Origin: Mactra quadrangularis
Taxonomy: Eukaryota > Mollusca > Bivalvia > Venerida > Mactridae
Length of the DNA: 64,000 nt
Direction: 5' to 3'
Assembly: GCA_025267735.1 (NCBI GenBank)
Contig: CM046297.1
Span: 15,092,011-15,156,010, forward strand
Shown here piece by piece: positions 1 to 10,517 of the stretch. The number at the start of each line of letters is the position of its first letter. Positions within the stretch are counted from its first letter, which is position 1. A model generated the notes under the pieces. That model was not told where the DNA came from and made no database searches. It worked only from the letters and a program-made list of their open reading frames with translations. The translations under genes and the position numbers were made by a program.

Positions 1-2778
1 GGTCTTCCTGCAACTGAGAACCTGTATCTGCTTGGAGATTTTAATGCAAGGGTTGGAGCAGAACATGACAACTGGCCATCTTGCATAGGTCACCATGGAG
101 TAGGGCGAATCAACGACAATGGCCAGAGACTACTGGAACTATGCTGCACCAGAGATCTCTGCATAACAAACACCTACTTTGAGAATAAGCACATACATCG
201 TGTCTCCTGGATGCATCCAAGGTCACATCAATGGCACCAGCTTGACCTTATCATCACCAGAAGAAGTCAACTACAGTCCACCAAAAACACCAGGACATAT
301 CACAGTGCTGACTGTGACACTGACCACTCTCTTGTCATTAGCAAGATTACAGTCCAACCAAAGAGGTTATACCGTAAGAAAACCAAAGGTATCGCAAAGA
401 TTGATGTCGCCCGTACTGAAGATTCAGAGCGAACAGAGAGCTTCGTCACCTCCATCAACAACATAACCCCTCTAAAACCTGACGAAACAGCAGAAGAAAG
501 ATGGACCTTTCTAAGTTCTGTAATCCACCAATCTGCTATTGAAGCGTATGGGAAAAAAGAGCGAGATAATGTCGATTGGTTCGATGCCAACCTTGCAACT
601 ATGGAACCTGCTATCAGTGCTAAGAGGCAAGCCCACCTGTGCTACAAGAACAACCCAAGCCAGAAAAACTTGGACGCTCTGAGGAATGCCAGAGGCAAAT
701 GTCAAGATAAAGCCAGGAAATGTGCCAATGACTATTGGCTCCAACTGTGCTCATCCATAGAGAATGCGGCACTTAACGGCAACATCAGGGCCATGTACGA
801 AGGGATCAAACAGGCCATAGGTCCGGTTGTAAAGAAAACAGCCCCACTCAAGTCTAAAACCGGAGACACCATTTGTGACAAGAACAAGCAAATGGATAGA
901 TGGGTTGAACATTACCTCGATCTGTATTCAACCCAGAATCATGTGACTGAGGAAGCGATCAACAGCATCCCAGTTCTCGACGTGATGGAAGAGCTAGATT
1001 CTGTACCAACTGTCACAGAGATTGAAAAGGCTATCAAGGCTCTTAAAAGTGGGAAAGCTCCTGGTGAAGATTCAATCCCACCTGAAGTTCTCAAGCAGGG
1101 AAAAGACGCCATTGTGCCTCATCTCCACCAACTTCTTTGTTTGTGCTGGAGTGAAGGAGCAGTTCCCCATACAATGCGAAACGCCAAGATAGTCACCCTG
1201 TACAAGAACAAAGGGGATAGAAGCGATTGTAACAACTACCGTGGAATCTCTCTTCTAAGTATAGTTGGCAAAGTATTCGCTCGTGTTGCATTAGCCAGAC
1301 TTCAGGTGCTTGCAGAACGAGTATATCCGGAGTCACAATGCGGCTTCAGATCCGGACGATCAACAACAGATATGATCTTCTCTGTTCGTCAGCTTCAAGA
1401 AAAGTGTCGAGAGCAGCGTCAACCACTCTACCTTGCTTTTGTTGACCTCACGAAGGCGTTCGACCTCGTAAGCCGAAGCGGGCTCTTTAAACTACTCCAA
1501 CGGATTGGTTGTCCTCCAAAGCTCCTTAGTATTATCGAGTCATACCATACCAACATGAAAGGCATAGTCAGCTTCGATGGAGACACATCAGAGCCCTTCG
1601 ACATCCTGAGCGGCGTAAAGCAAGGATGTGTCCTCGCTCCGACACTCTTTGGAATTTTCTTCTCTCTCCTGCTATCCTATGCCTTCAAGGACTGCACCGA
1701 TGGTGTCTATATCCACACCAGGCATGATGGTAAGCTTTTCAACCTTGCTCGTCTACGCGCAAAGACTAAAATAACTCAAGTGCTTATCAGAGAGCTTCTC
1801 TTTGCAGACGATGCTGCCCTCGCAAGTCACACCCAGGACGGTCTACAGCGTCTTCTCAACAACTTCTCAAACGCTTGCAAGGAGTTCGCACTGACCATCA
1901 GCATCAAGAAAACTGAAGTGATGGCACAGGACACCCCAATTCCTCCAACCATCTCGATAAATGGTTCAACACTTGCTGTTGTCAGCAACTTCAAGTACCT
2001 GGGGTCCAACATCTCCGACAACTTGAGTATTGACAACGAGATCAATGCCCGCATTGGTAAGGCTGCAACAGTAATGTCCAAACTAAATAGGAGAGTGTGG
2101 GAGAACAAGAACCTGACACTTCTCACCAAACTGAGAGTCTACCAAGCATGCATCATCAGCACACTCCTCTATGGAAGTGAGACTTGGACTACATACACTA
2201 GACAAGAGTCCAAACTCAATTCTTTCCATATGAGATGCCTCCGGAGAATCCTCAACATATCATGGAAAGACAAGGTCACCAACACAGATGTCCTAAACAA
2301 AGCCAAGACAGTTACGATCCAAGCGTTGCTCACAGAACGCCGGCTTAGATGGCTTGGCCATGTCAAAAGAATGGGCACAGGACGCATCCCAAAGGACTTA
2401 CTCTACGGACAGCTAGAGCATGGAACCCGCCCAGTCGGACGCCCATATCTCAGATACAGAGACGCATGCAAGCGTGACCTTATGTCAGCCGGAGTTGATC
2501 TCAACACATGGGAGACTACAGCATCTGATCGCAGCCAGTGGCGGCATGTTGTCAAAACTGGTGTGAAAAGCTCAGAAACAGGTCGAACAGAAAGAAGGGA
2601 CTCTCAGAGACAGAAAAGAAAGGCATCAACAAACAACAACGACTCTGCATTTATCTGCGATCTCTGCACCAGAGACTGTCACTCAAGAATTGGTCTATTC
2701 AGCCACCGCAGATGTTGCTCAAGTTCATCAACCACAGTGCGCAATCCATCGTCTACAAGGACGGACGGAGGCCGATGA
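1..2778 (+). mobile_element. Non-LTR (LINE) retrotransposon ORF2, 5' end outside the window
   Basis: One reading frame stays open from base 1 to the TGA at 2776-2778 (925 residues, no frameshift), so the N-terminus lies outside the window. It opens inside an AP-type endonuclease/exonuclease/phosphatase domain: LLGDFNARVG near bases 28-57 and a DHSLV motif near 319-333. A reverse transcriptase follows: YKNKGDRSDCNNYRGISLL (about 1201-1257), YPESQCGFRSGRST (about 1324-1365), FVDLTKAFDLVS (about 1438-1473), SGVKQGCVLAPTLFG (about 1609-1653) and the catalytic FADDAALAS box (about 1801-1827). The last 60 residues carry a Cys/His finger (CDLCTRDC...SHRRCC). Known family role: the endonuclease nicks target DNA and the RT copies the element RNA by target-primed reverse transcription. 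The intact frame suggests a young copy. No poly(A) tail is seen, and an unrelated repeat starts at about 2799. The clade is not certain. Confidence 0.93.
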
Positions 2779-2798
2779 TAAATAAGTTGATACGAAAG

Positions 2799-3115
2799 AC
2801 ACATGTACATTTTCATTTTTCAATTACACAGAAACAAGGAACTCGCAGTATTTTCTGAGAGAAAATCAGTTATCGAATCCCGAAAAAAACCCAGAATTAT
2901 TTAAGAAAAATTCACCAACATTTTTTTTTTTAGATTGAGGACTCTAAAACCTATGCGCACGCGGACGCTTAACAAAATTCCGGTATGGCATGGCCTAAGC
3001 AGCTCTACTCGATCATAAGCACATTTTCTGAAAGTCATGAAAGTAAGACGACGATAATTCTAACATGTTTTCACCGTGAAATTATTCGTATTTGACAGTT
3101 GAGAACAAACGAATT
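2799..3115 (+). repeat. Dispersed repeat R, copy 1, abutting the LINE 3' end
   Basis: Bases 2799-3000 match the reverse complement of 36292-36480 closely (shared blocks around ACACATGTACATTTTCATT and TTCCGGTATGGCATGGCC). Bases 2985-3115 match 32036-32190 (AGCAGCTCTACTCGATCATA and GTGAAATTATTC...GACAGTTGAGA). Neither other copy carries LINE coding sequence, so this is an independent repeat into which the LINE inserted or at which it ends. Confidence 0.8.
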
Positions 3116-3151
3116 ATATTTTTGAATGAGTTTATTCGTGAGTACATTTGT

Positions 3152-3290
3152 ACGGAGCCCCTAAAGTGACATTATGAAATACTTTTTTTATTTTCACAAC
3201 TATTTCGTTTATACGTAATATTATTTCGTTTAAACGAAATAGTTGTGAAAATAAAAAAAATATTTCATAATGTCACTCTAGGGATTCCGT
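3152..3290. mobile_element. Palindromic MITE (ACGGA termini) with 8-bp TSD
   Basis: The 139-bp element is an almost perfect inverted repeat. The left end ACGGAGCCCCTAAAGTGACA mirrors the right end TGTCACTCTAGGGATTCCGT, and the interior also folds (CACAACTATTTCGTTTA against TAAACGAAATAGTTGTG). ACATTTGT flanks it on both sides (3144-3151 and 3291-3298), an exact 8-bp target-site duplication. An 8-bp TSD fits hAT and some other cut-and-paste superfamilies; the termini are not the usual hAT CAGNG. Confidence 0.88.
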
Positions 3291-3579
3291 ACATTTGTAC
3301 TATAAAACAACCATTCTTTAAATTTATCTACATTTGTACGTCCTGAGATTTGTTCCATACATAATTGCGGTTGGATCTTTCCGGTTGTTACTTGTAACAT
3401 ACATTAAATGGCATGCACCCAGTTAATTTCATACATATATTTATCAAAGGTTAACATATATATTCATTTATTTAGTAAAATCTATCAAATTAAAGTGCTC
3501 AGTCTTTGGATCTAGCTTCTGGAGCAAGTCAGGTTAAAGTATGGAAAAAATGAGTCCTCGTCGGATTCAATGTTGTGAT

Positions 3580-4002
3580 TAGGGCTGGGAACGAATACAA
3601 GTTTTGATGTTCGAATATTCGTTTTTATAATGCTAGAAAGATTCCAAGTATATGTCAGTGCCTCAAATTGCGATTTTCGTGTCTAACTTTGTTTATCTGA
3701 ATACTAGGTCACGTGGGTTCATATAGAATTAACAATATCTGAAGTTTCAATGAATCTTGAATTGATCTTTCATGATCTGTCTAAAACCAAGGTTGAGTTG
3801 GGAATAATAACAATTACTTAATTGACATGTGTTAAATAAACATGCTTCTTAAACTACGATTTTAATAGCAACTTGGTTTGGCAAAAAATAAAAAAGCCAT
3901 TTTTTATGCTGAGAATTTCGAATATACGTTTTCGTTCTTCAATATTCGAATATTCAGTGACGTTCCAAATAATCGAATATTCGAGTATTTTTCCCGGCCC
4001 TA
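3580..4002. mobile_element. hAT-like MITE (TAGGGCTGGGAA termini)
   Basis: The left end TAGGGCTGGGAACGAATAC is mirrored by GTATTTTTCCCGGCCCTA at the right. Both ends lead into TTCGAATATTCG-type palindromes. The flanks are GTTGTGAT (3572-3579) and GATGTGAC (4003-4010), a 6/8 match read as a decayed 8-bp TSD. No coding capacity. Confidence 0.7.
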
Positions 4003-4254
4003 GATGTGACCTTTTGTTTGGTCGTACAATGTTGAACTTCGGATACAGAGCATGTAGTGGCAAGTCATATTCATGTACATGATTTATGTTAGAATAAGTT
4101 TAAATATGTTGACTGCTGTGGCTGTCGTTAAAAAAGCTTGTATTAAATACGATCATGGTACTTGTTTCGCGATACAAAAATTGTAGAAATGCGATGTCAC
4201 GTGCCAAGCATTGCTTAACAGCATGTAAACTAAACATTAATAGTTTGGAAGTCT

Positions 4255-4498
4255 TTGGGCAGATGGTAGCGCGCCAGAATTTCGAATCTACTGTCTCAAC
4301 TGGACGGTTAAACCCTTCTATGAAAATTTGACAAAAATGTCAATTTCCTCCATTAGCAAGGTATGCTGAGAAGTTGTCGGTCTTGTGGAAGGATATGTGG
4401 GTACTGGTTATAGACAAGGGTCCAGAAAAGCTAGGTTAGGTGCGCTGGACGCCGTAAATGAACCGAAATTGTGTAAACACTGCGTTAAACCCAGTACA
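4255..4498 (+). mobile_element. SINE family A, copy 1
   Basis: A degenerate tRNA-like head (AGATGGTAGCGCGCCAGAAT) is followed by the family body: CCCTTCTATGAAAATTTGAC, CTGGTTATAGACAAGGGTCC, and a tail ending in GTTAAACCCAG. Other copies lie at 8600-8829 (-), 37635-37842 (+), 41233-41506 (-), 46281-46456 with 47834-47953 (-), and 51620-51842 (+). Confidence 0.85.
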
Positions 4499-4714
4499 TG
4501 ACAACCTCTCTTGAACAACACCCACTGGGAGGAACTAAAGTGTGTTGCTGTTCCGAGGTTGTTGCTCTGCAGAGGTTAAATTTATTTGAAATTAAACCCA
4601 AGGGAACTATCATATGTTGTTGTACAGATGATTTGTTTTGAAGAAGGCTGCTCTGTATAAAATATTAAACGTCAAAACTACTATTATTAGGACCTGATTA
4701 TTGTTTGTTTTCAG

Positions 4715-4862
4715 TCACTTACACGAGGAAGATTATTCAAGCAGACATGCACGTGTGGAGCCTACACCGACACCAATATCAAGAAGTGAATCCCCAGCTA
4801 AGTCTGTGAAATCAATACATTGGATACTTGGACATAATAGATATCATACTTTTGATAAAAAG
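4715..4862 (+). CDS. Candidate orphan internal exon, unknown protein
   Basis: A pyrimidine-rich acceptor (TTGTTTGTTTTCAG) precedes 148 bp that read openly in one frame, and AAAAAG|GTAAAT forms a donor. The predicted segment is polar, with HLHEEDYSSRHARVEPTPT, SRSESPAKSVK and HWILGHNRYHTFDKK. The exon starts in phase 2 and ends in phase 0. Its codon use is unlike the surrounding repeats, and it belongs to no repeat family that I see. I do not recognise the protein. No partner exon is certain; a phase-0 terminal exon candidate exists at 7709-7819. The rest of the gene may lie to the left of the window or have been disrupted by the LINE and MITE insertions. Confidence 0.45.
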
Positions 4863-4919
4863 GTAAATAGAGAATTTAGACGACTTTTATATAAGATAGA
4901 TTTTATTTAAATGAGTGCA

Positions 4920-5283
4920 TGGCTAATGCTACGGTCCCATAAACAAAAAATAGCTGTGAGCGCACCTTACGGGCGCCATGCGATCAAGCTCCACAAGGAC
5001 TTGTACGAACTCTTGCGTACCCGTACGGATTGTTATGTTTTTACCAGGGTCCGTGAGATGAGCCATGGATACACGTATCAGTTTCAAAGTCAAATGGTGA
5101 ACACAATCGTGGTCAAGTATGAATCAAACTTGCATATTTTCCAGCTACGGCTCCGTACGGGTGTGATGTTTTGTGCCATGTGCGCACCGTCACCCTTTTA
5201 CGCAAGGCTTCCCACGACCTACGGCTGTCTGCACGTACGGGTACGCAACAAGCCACGATTTTATGGGCCTGAGGCATTAGCCA
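4920..5283. mobile_element. Foldback MITE (TGGCTAATGC termini)
   Basis: The left end TGGCTAATGCTACGGTCCCA mirrors the right end, TGGGCCTGAGGCATTAGCCA. Internal CGTACCCGTACG and CGTACGGGTACG blocks also pair. The flanks TGAGTGCA (4912-4919) and AGAGTGAA (5284-5291) match at 6/8, consistent with a decayed 8-bp TSD. A partial second copy lies at 9475-9595. A 153-codon open frame spans the element but is a by-product of the palindrome. Confidence 0.78.
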
Positions 5284-5869
5284 AGAGTGAAAATGGTACT
5301 TTTCGAGCTTACGAGTTAAAACTACGTTGTACATATGATCTGATTCCATTTGACGAATATTGCATAATTTGATCAATTTCAGAAGGAAAAGATGTTAAGA
5401 CCATATTCATAGTGTTTTTATAAGATCGATTTTTTCACGAGTGCCATAGCCATGACATTCTCTGAGCTCACAAGTTGATAAAAACAGACTTGTTCCAAAC
5501 TTTGTCGAATACTCTGTTGTTGTTTTTTTTTTTCATTTATTTTAACCAAATATGGTGTCCACATTAAATGAAGTCGTAATTATAATTATCTTATATTTTC
5601 ACTGCAATGCAAGTATCAGCTATTTTCACTGTACATGTATATTTTAATGAATAGCAACCTAATTTTATTGTAAAACATGAAAGAACATATTTTATTATAT
5701 GCTTTTCAATGGAATGCCGGGATTTATCGACGAAATAAGAATCGATATTCCACTGTTTTGAAGCAATGAAAATAAATTTGTGATATTTCACTGGTTTGAT
5801 GCGCCGTTCTGAAGACATATCATACTTAAACTTTAAAGTAGCCAGTTTGAAGCATATAATAAACATAAA
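5284..5869. other. Unassigned intergenic DNA
   Basis: AT-rich sequence with poly(T) at about 5520-5532. I see no gene, splice-bounded exon or repeat boundary in it. Confidence 0.5.
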
Positions 5870-6015
5870 ATTTGTTTATTTCAGTGTAAGATCTATTTAT
5901 TTCACTCGTGGTCTAATGATATTATATTTTCACTCGTGTCTACTCCACTCGTGAAAATATTGCATCCTTAGCACACTCGTGAAATAAAAATCGACCTACA
6001 CCGAAATAAACAAAT
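5870..6015. mobile_element. Short palindromic MITE with CACTCGTG core
   Basis: ATTTGTTTATTTCAGTGTA at the left mirrors TACACCGAAATAAACAAAT at the right. The two halves meet around 5940 with repeated TTTCACTCGTG / CACGAGTGAAA blocks, making a hairpin of about 146 bp. TSDs are not clear. Confidence 0.65.
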
Positions 6016-6235
6016 ATCCTCTATATTGATTAGTTTATTTAAGACAAAAGTACCCTGTTTTGATGGTCGATGGAATATCAATTACATGATTTTAGATGCG
6101 TTAAAGAAAATACCTGATTGAAATTCTAAAAAAGTCTCAATATTAATTAATGCTATGCTTGAGCAGTAACTTAATTTTGTAACTGGCAATACTTACCGTA
6201 CAAAAATATACGCATTCGATAAAAAATACTGTGCA

Positions 6236-6901
6236 GTTATATCCGAAAGACCGGTAGGGCCATTTCAACTTTCCCGATTTCATCTTCATGCATTCATATT
6301 TTTGCATTCAACTTACTGAATTCACGAATTCACGATTTCAACTTCACGAATTCACGATTTCATCTTCATGCATTCACATTTTCAACATACGGTAGGGCTA
6401 TTTCAACTTTCCCGATTTCATCTTCATGCATTCACATTTTCAACATACGGAATTCACGAATTCACGATTTCAACTTCACGAATTCCCGATTTCAACTTCA
6501 TGCATTCACATTTCCAACATACGGAATTCACGAATTCACGATTTCAACTTCACGAATTCACGATTTCAACTTCATGCATTCACATTTTCAACATACGGAA
6601 TTCACGAATTCACGATTTCAACTTCACGAATTCACGATTTCAACTTCATGCATTCACATTTTCAACATACGGAATTCACGATTTCAACTTCACGAATTCA
6701 CGATTTCAACTTCACGAATTGATGAAGTTGAAATCGTAAACTCATGAAGTTGAAATCGTGAATTCATGAAGCTGATATCGTGAATTTGTGAATTCCGTAT
6801 GTTGAAAACGTGAATTCACGAAGTTAAAAATGTGAATTCTTGAAGATAAAGTCGGGAAATCATGAAGTTGAAATGGCACTAACGGTTTTTCGTAGTTATA
6901 A
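6236..6901. mobile_element. Foldback element filled with a GAATTCACGATTTCAACTTC minisatellite
   Basis: The ends are inverted: GTTATATCCGAAAGACCGG at the left, against GTTATAACTACGAAAAACCG on the other strand at the right, both leading into CCATTTCAACTT. The interior is a tandem array of TTCACGAATTCACGATTTCA and CATGCATTCACATTTTCAAC modules. It runs in one orientation to about 6720, then in inverse orientation to about 6870. The unequal arms show that the array expanded on the left. Open frames here are translations of the tandem repeat. Confidence 0.8.
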
Positions 6902-7446
6902 CATGCTTGTACTGACAGGAAAGAAATTTTCATTACAGTGAGGCCTAAACAACTTGATGATATGTTCTTCGGATTTTTCTGGGGGGAAAATGGGGCGAGT
7001 GAGTGAAGAAAAAAAATCTTATTTCAGTTGCTATATTCGGCGGTTTGACCAAATTTTTATGAGCGAGCGAGGAAATAATTTTTGTGTGCAAAAACTGTCA
7101 AAATTAAGGTGCACACGAATCCATAGAACATATGATCAACTTGTTGTGGCCTAAGATTCAATTCTAGGGATATAAAATAACAGTATAAAATCCAATAAAA
7201 AATCGAAACATAAAGCAACGTTTTTACCATCATACACAGTCAAGTTCAGCTACTAGAACCACCTAAGTTATTATTACGAAATCATGTGACTGTTGACGAT
7301 TTTTAAGCCTTAATTTGACAAGGAAAATGTGTTAAAAAGAATATTCCGTTATTAAGACCATCCATTTATATGGTCATACTATTGGAACTTGACATGCAGC
7401 TGCGTGTTCAGTAACGACAGCTAGCGAACGTTACGGGTGCTGGAGA
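6902..7446. other. Unassigned intergenic DNA
   Basis: No gene or repeat structure recognised. A short open frame at 6954-7154 lacks splice or family support. Confidence 0.4.
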
Positions 7447-7560
7447 ACTCAACCCGAAGCAACTCAACCCGTGGATAACTTAACTCAAAATTTGACAACT
7501 CAATCCTTTAGTAGGGGATTGAGTTGTCACAGGTTGAGTTGTCCTTGGGTTGAGTTGTTC
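7447..7560. repeat. Inverted repeat of the motif ACAACTCAACCC
   Basis: AACTCAACCCG occurs twice on the left, and GGTTGAGTTGTC/GGGTTGAGTTG twice on the right, forming a hairpin of about 110 bp. The same motif occurs in tandem at 13786-13822. Confidence 0.6.
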
Positions 7561-7708
7561 CGACCCTAACGTTATGGTGCGTTTTGGAACGTTCAGGGTA
7601 CATAAACAGGCACCTGAAATATATAGCATTTTGAATCAAGTGATTGCGTATGCTCGAATGTGCTGTTCTTTTCATCAAGCATTTTATCGTTATTTTGTTT
7701 CATTTCAG

Positions 7709-7819
7709 GGGCGCAGTCATATTCAAGGACCATATTCAAGGGAGTTTAACGTTACTTGTAGTGCCCCTCAAAACTGGTTAAGAATGAAATGGGGTCGTTC
7801 AAGGACCATGATACATTGA
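7709..7819 (+). CDS. Possible terminal exon, unknown protein
   Basis: The acceptor TTTGTTTCATTTCAG precedes a phase-0 frame of 36 codons (GRSHIQGPYSREFNV... WLRMKWGRSRTMIH) ending in TGA at 7817-7819. The phase would fit the donor of the candidate exon at 4715-4862. There is no homology support, and a chance open frame of this length is quite possible. Confidence 0.22.
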   Translation, partial: GRSHIQGPYSREFNVTCSAPQNWLRMKWGRSRTMIH

Positions 7820-7860
7820 TTAAAACCTTCAGTGTTTGATATTGTGGATTTTTGTTGTAA

Positions 7861-8599
7861 TTAATTATCATGTAAATAATTTTGTGCCAACATATATTTG
7901 TGCTCAAATTGAGGTAACGGATACCTCACGTTGTGCAGTAAAAACAATAATTTTAGACTTCCTGCGCACCTCAAAATAGAAACAAACTGCATATAGCTAC
8001 TTGAAACACCTTTTTCTACAATATGTTTATAGTTTTGTGACAGTTGTTGCCAAGTGGACGCCATTCTTAACTACTGAATGTTTGAACTTTGGATGAGTTT
8101 ACATAAAAAATCTGGACAAATTTTGCCAACGTGTAATTCAACCTTTGTTCAGTGTGCGGATACATTTCTATGTAGACATTTCTTACTCGGAACACTTTGG
8201 TGGTCTTCGACATGGATATGTTTAGAATGACAGAAGGAGTAGTAATACAACAGTAATAAGGCCCGGCGAATAACTTGCTGACAAGTAGTTCTTTGATGTT
8301 AATACAATGACGTACTGAGTCAATTTTGACTAACAAGTTGACAAATATTCTGCTAACCATTGCATTTCGAATTTCGAGGAAGTTTTTAGCAGTGCGAATG
8401 GAGGATGGATGATGCATATCAAAATATTTGTAAACACCACCATTTGTCATTTGTTTACATCTTTCTTTCATATTATTTAGGTTAACAGAATAACAATTGA
8501 TCACACGTCGTGTTTTTGAGTATAGTTCGTACAAAAAAACACTACGTGTTTGTGTTAACATTTAAATAAACCAACTCATTCCAAAGGTAGGACAGTAAT
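7861..8599. other. Unassigned DNA with one minus-strand open frame
   Basis: A 164-codon ATG frame runs on the minus strand at 8067-8561. It shows no recognisable domain, signal peptide or splice context. Part of it (GCCCGGCGAATAACTTG, near 8262) recurs near 25013, so at least part is dispersed repeat. I do not call it a gene. Confidence 0.35.
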
Positions 8600-8829
8600 G
8601 AAACCAAACTACCCTAGCTTCCTGGACCATTGTCTGCAACCAGTACTCACCCACCCTTCCACAAGGCCTGAACATTCTCTATATACCTTAAAAATGGAAG
8701 AAAATTGTTACTATCGTTAGATTTTCATGGAAGGGTATAACCACCCCGGTTGTAATTAAAACTCGTACCCACTTCAGGACACGTGATTCGAAATTCCCGG
8801 TGTACAACCAACTGCACTATATACCCGGA
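8600..8829 (-). mobile_element. SINE family A, copy 2
   Basis: This is the reverse-complement copy of the family. It shows CCTAGCTTCCTGGACCATTG, CCCACCCTTCCACAAGG and TTTTCATGGAAGGGTATAAC, then a degenerate head (GGTGTACAACCAACTGCAC). Confidence 0.82.
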
Positions 8830-9048
8830 TTGTAAGGTTATCTCTAAATGGCGAAAAGAAACTAGTCAGTTGCAATTGCTCTTTTTGTATAAAGTTCTAT
8901 CTGATAGATAATGCCACATACATACGATGCCAACCGAAATTACTTTTACACTACTTTTATAGATGTGTTTTTTCCATTGATACAATGTACATTTAAAATT
9001 CATTTCAGATGTATTTATTCATAAGAATATTTTATAATATATTATGTA

Positions 9049-9290
9049 GGAGCAGTGGTCCAGTGGTAGGATGCATGTTTTAGGGATCGAGAGGTCCCGG
9101 GTTCGATCCTTTTTAGGGGCAGTGCTAATTTCCTCGAGCAAGAAATTTACCTACAATTGTTCTACTCAACCCAGGTGGAAATGGGTACTGTGAGGGGTCG
9201 CTTGCCTGAGGGTGATTTCAGTGATCAGAAATTATTATACAAGATCGTTAAGCCGGCTGAACATGTATATGGAAGCAGACTTTAAATCGC
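9049..9290 (+). mobile_element. tRNA-derived SINE, third family
   Basis: The head looks like tRNA-Gly: an A-box-like GTGGTCCAGTGGTAGGATGC at 9055-9074, and the B box GGTTCGATCC at 9100-9109. A conserved SINE body follows (CCTCGAGCAAGAAATTTACC, CCCAGGTGGAAATGGGTAC, TTGCCTGAGGGTG). There is no matching acceptor stem or CCA-compatible 3' end, so it is not a functional tRNA. The 3' limit is approximate. Confidence 0.82.
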
Positions 9291-9474
9291 ACTTTTAACT
9301 TAATATTGTGACATTTGAAAAAGTTTGTATTGAAACGTTATGCAATCGTAATTGTAACGTATGTACTTGTGTCTTAAGACGGTTTTTATTACTCAAATAT
9401 TGGTTAAAACTTGGAAGCAATTCTCTTATTTATTTATAGTTCGGACAAAAAACCAGTAATAAAGGTGTGTTGTA

Positions 9475-9595
9475 GTGTGCCATGTGCTTACCGTCACCTT
9501 AATACGCAAGGCTTACCACGGCCTACGACTGTCTACATGTACGGGTCCGCAACAAGCCACGATTATATGGGACTGAGGCATTAGTCAATCATGCT
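9475..9595. mobile_element. Partial copy of the TGGCTAATGC foldback MITE
   Basis: GTGCCATGTGCTTACCGTCA and CGCAACAAGCCACGATTATA, ending in GAGGCATTAGTCAA, match the right half of 4920-5283. The left half is absent. Confidence 0.7.
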
Positions 9596-9769
9596 TGTAA
9601 TGGTACCGTAGAGCGCTTTACCACAACACCAACAGGACACTGTATTAAAATAACATTTTAATGTTATCCTGAGCATCCCCTCTCGCGGATTAGTTCATTT
9701 TATAGTTTACATAAACATATTTTATTTGTACGAACTATTAGTGTAGGGTAATAATGGATGGCGCTGTTT

Positions 9770-10165
9770 CATTCGGAACACCTTCATTCACTGAATGAAC
9801 TATCTCGGAAGGATTCCAGGAGGGTCCTCTAAGAATAATGGGTTTTACTACATACGCGAGACGAAGCACAGGCGAAGCACAAAACGGTTATGCAAAATAT
9901 TTATTGTCGTAAACACATAAGGATTTGTAAATACAGTTCTTATGCATATAATGTGACTGTATTATTCAGTGGATATCACAAAATTATGCATTTCATATTT
10001 ATGGACAAAGAAAAAGACATTCATCACTGCCTAAACGATCTTGGATCATGATAATTCAACACCGGTTTTATTATTTGTTCGGGTATGAAACGCAAGTGGA
10101 ATTCCAAAATGGCGTCGAGATAAGTCCGAGGTTATTCCCAGTAAATGGTCGAAGACTTTCGAATG
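9770..10165. mobile_element. MITE with CATTCGGAAC termini, family M9
   Basis: It starts CATTCGGAACACC and ends with the diverged complement (CTTTCGAATG). The interior matches 63545-63895 over most of its length (e.g. TGTCGTAAACACA, CACTGCCTAAACGATC, CAACACCGGT). Flanking 9-mers GCGCTGTTT and GGCTCTGTT resemble each other only loosely. Better-preserved members have 9-bp TSDs (20351-20422 and 63545-63895). Confidence 0.72.
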
Positions 10166-10196
10166 GGCTCTGTTCGTGAAAACCATTATTGATATT

Positions 10197-10517
10197 CAGT
10201 AGCCTGTTCAATTACCCTAACCGTTCCAAAACGTTCCGTAACGACACATTCGGACTCCTCGGCCATTCGCTGTGAATAATCTCGGACATATTTAGACGCT
10301 ATTTGAAACTACCGGTGTTGAAGTAAACAAATATACGATCGTTTAGGCAATGAGTGATGTTTCGTTTTTAGTCCGTAAATTTTGAAACATCACTCATTGC
10401 CCAATCGATCGTATATTTGTTTATTAGATTAGATTATTTGCAGCGAATGGCCGAGGAGTTCTGAATGCATCGTTACGGAACATTTTGTAACGTTAAGGGT
10501 AATTGAACAGGCTACTG
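10197..10517. mobile_element. Foldback MITE with ~75-bp terminal inverted repeats
   Basis: The left end CAGTAGCCTGTTCAATTACC mirrors the right end GGTAATTGAACAGGCTACTG. Pairing continues inward through CGTTACGGAAC and CCGAGGAGT...GAATG to GCGAATGG. The inner part (TCTCGGACATATTTAGACGC, CGGTGTTGAAGTAAACAA) is shared with the M9 family, so this is a related or composite element. No convincing TSD was found. Confidence 0.75.

Noticed and set aside
211..590. Short overlapping frames inside the LINE
   Set aside because: They are shadows of the single long endonuclease/RT frame.
4911..5372. 153-codon + strand frame
   Set aside because: It coincides with a foldback MITE (4920-5283) whose half recurs at 9475-9595. 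The frame follows from the palindrome and has no domain.
8067..8561. 164-codon minus-strand frame
   Set aside because: No motif, signal peptide or splice context; part of the DNA is shared with a dispersed repeat near 25.0 kb.
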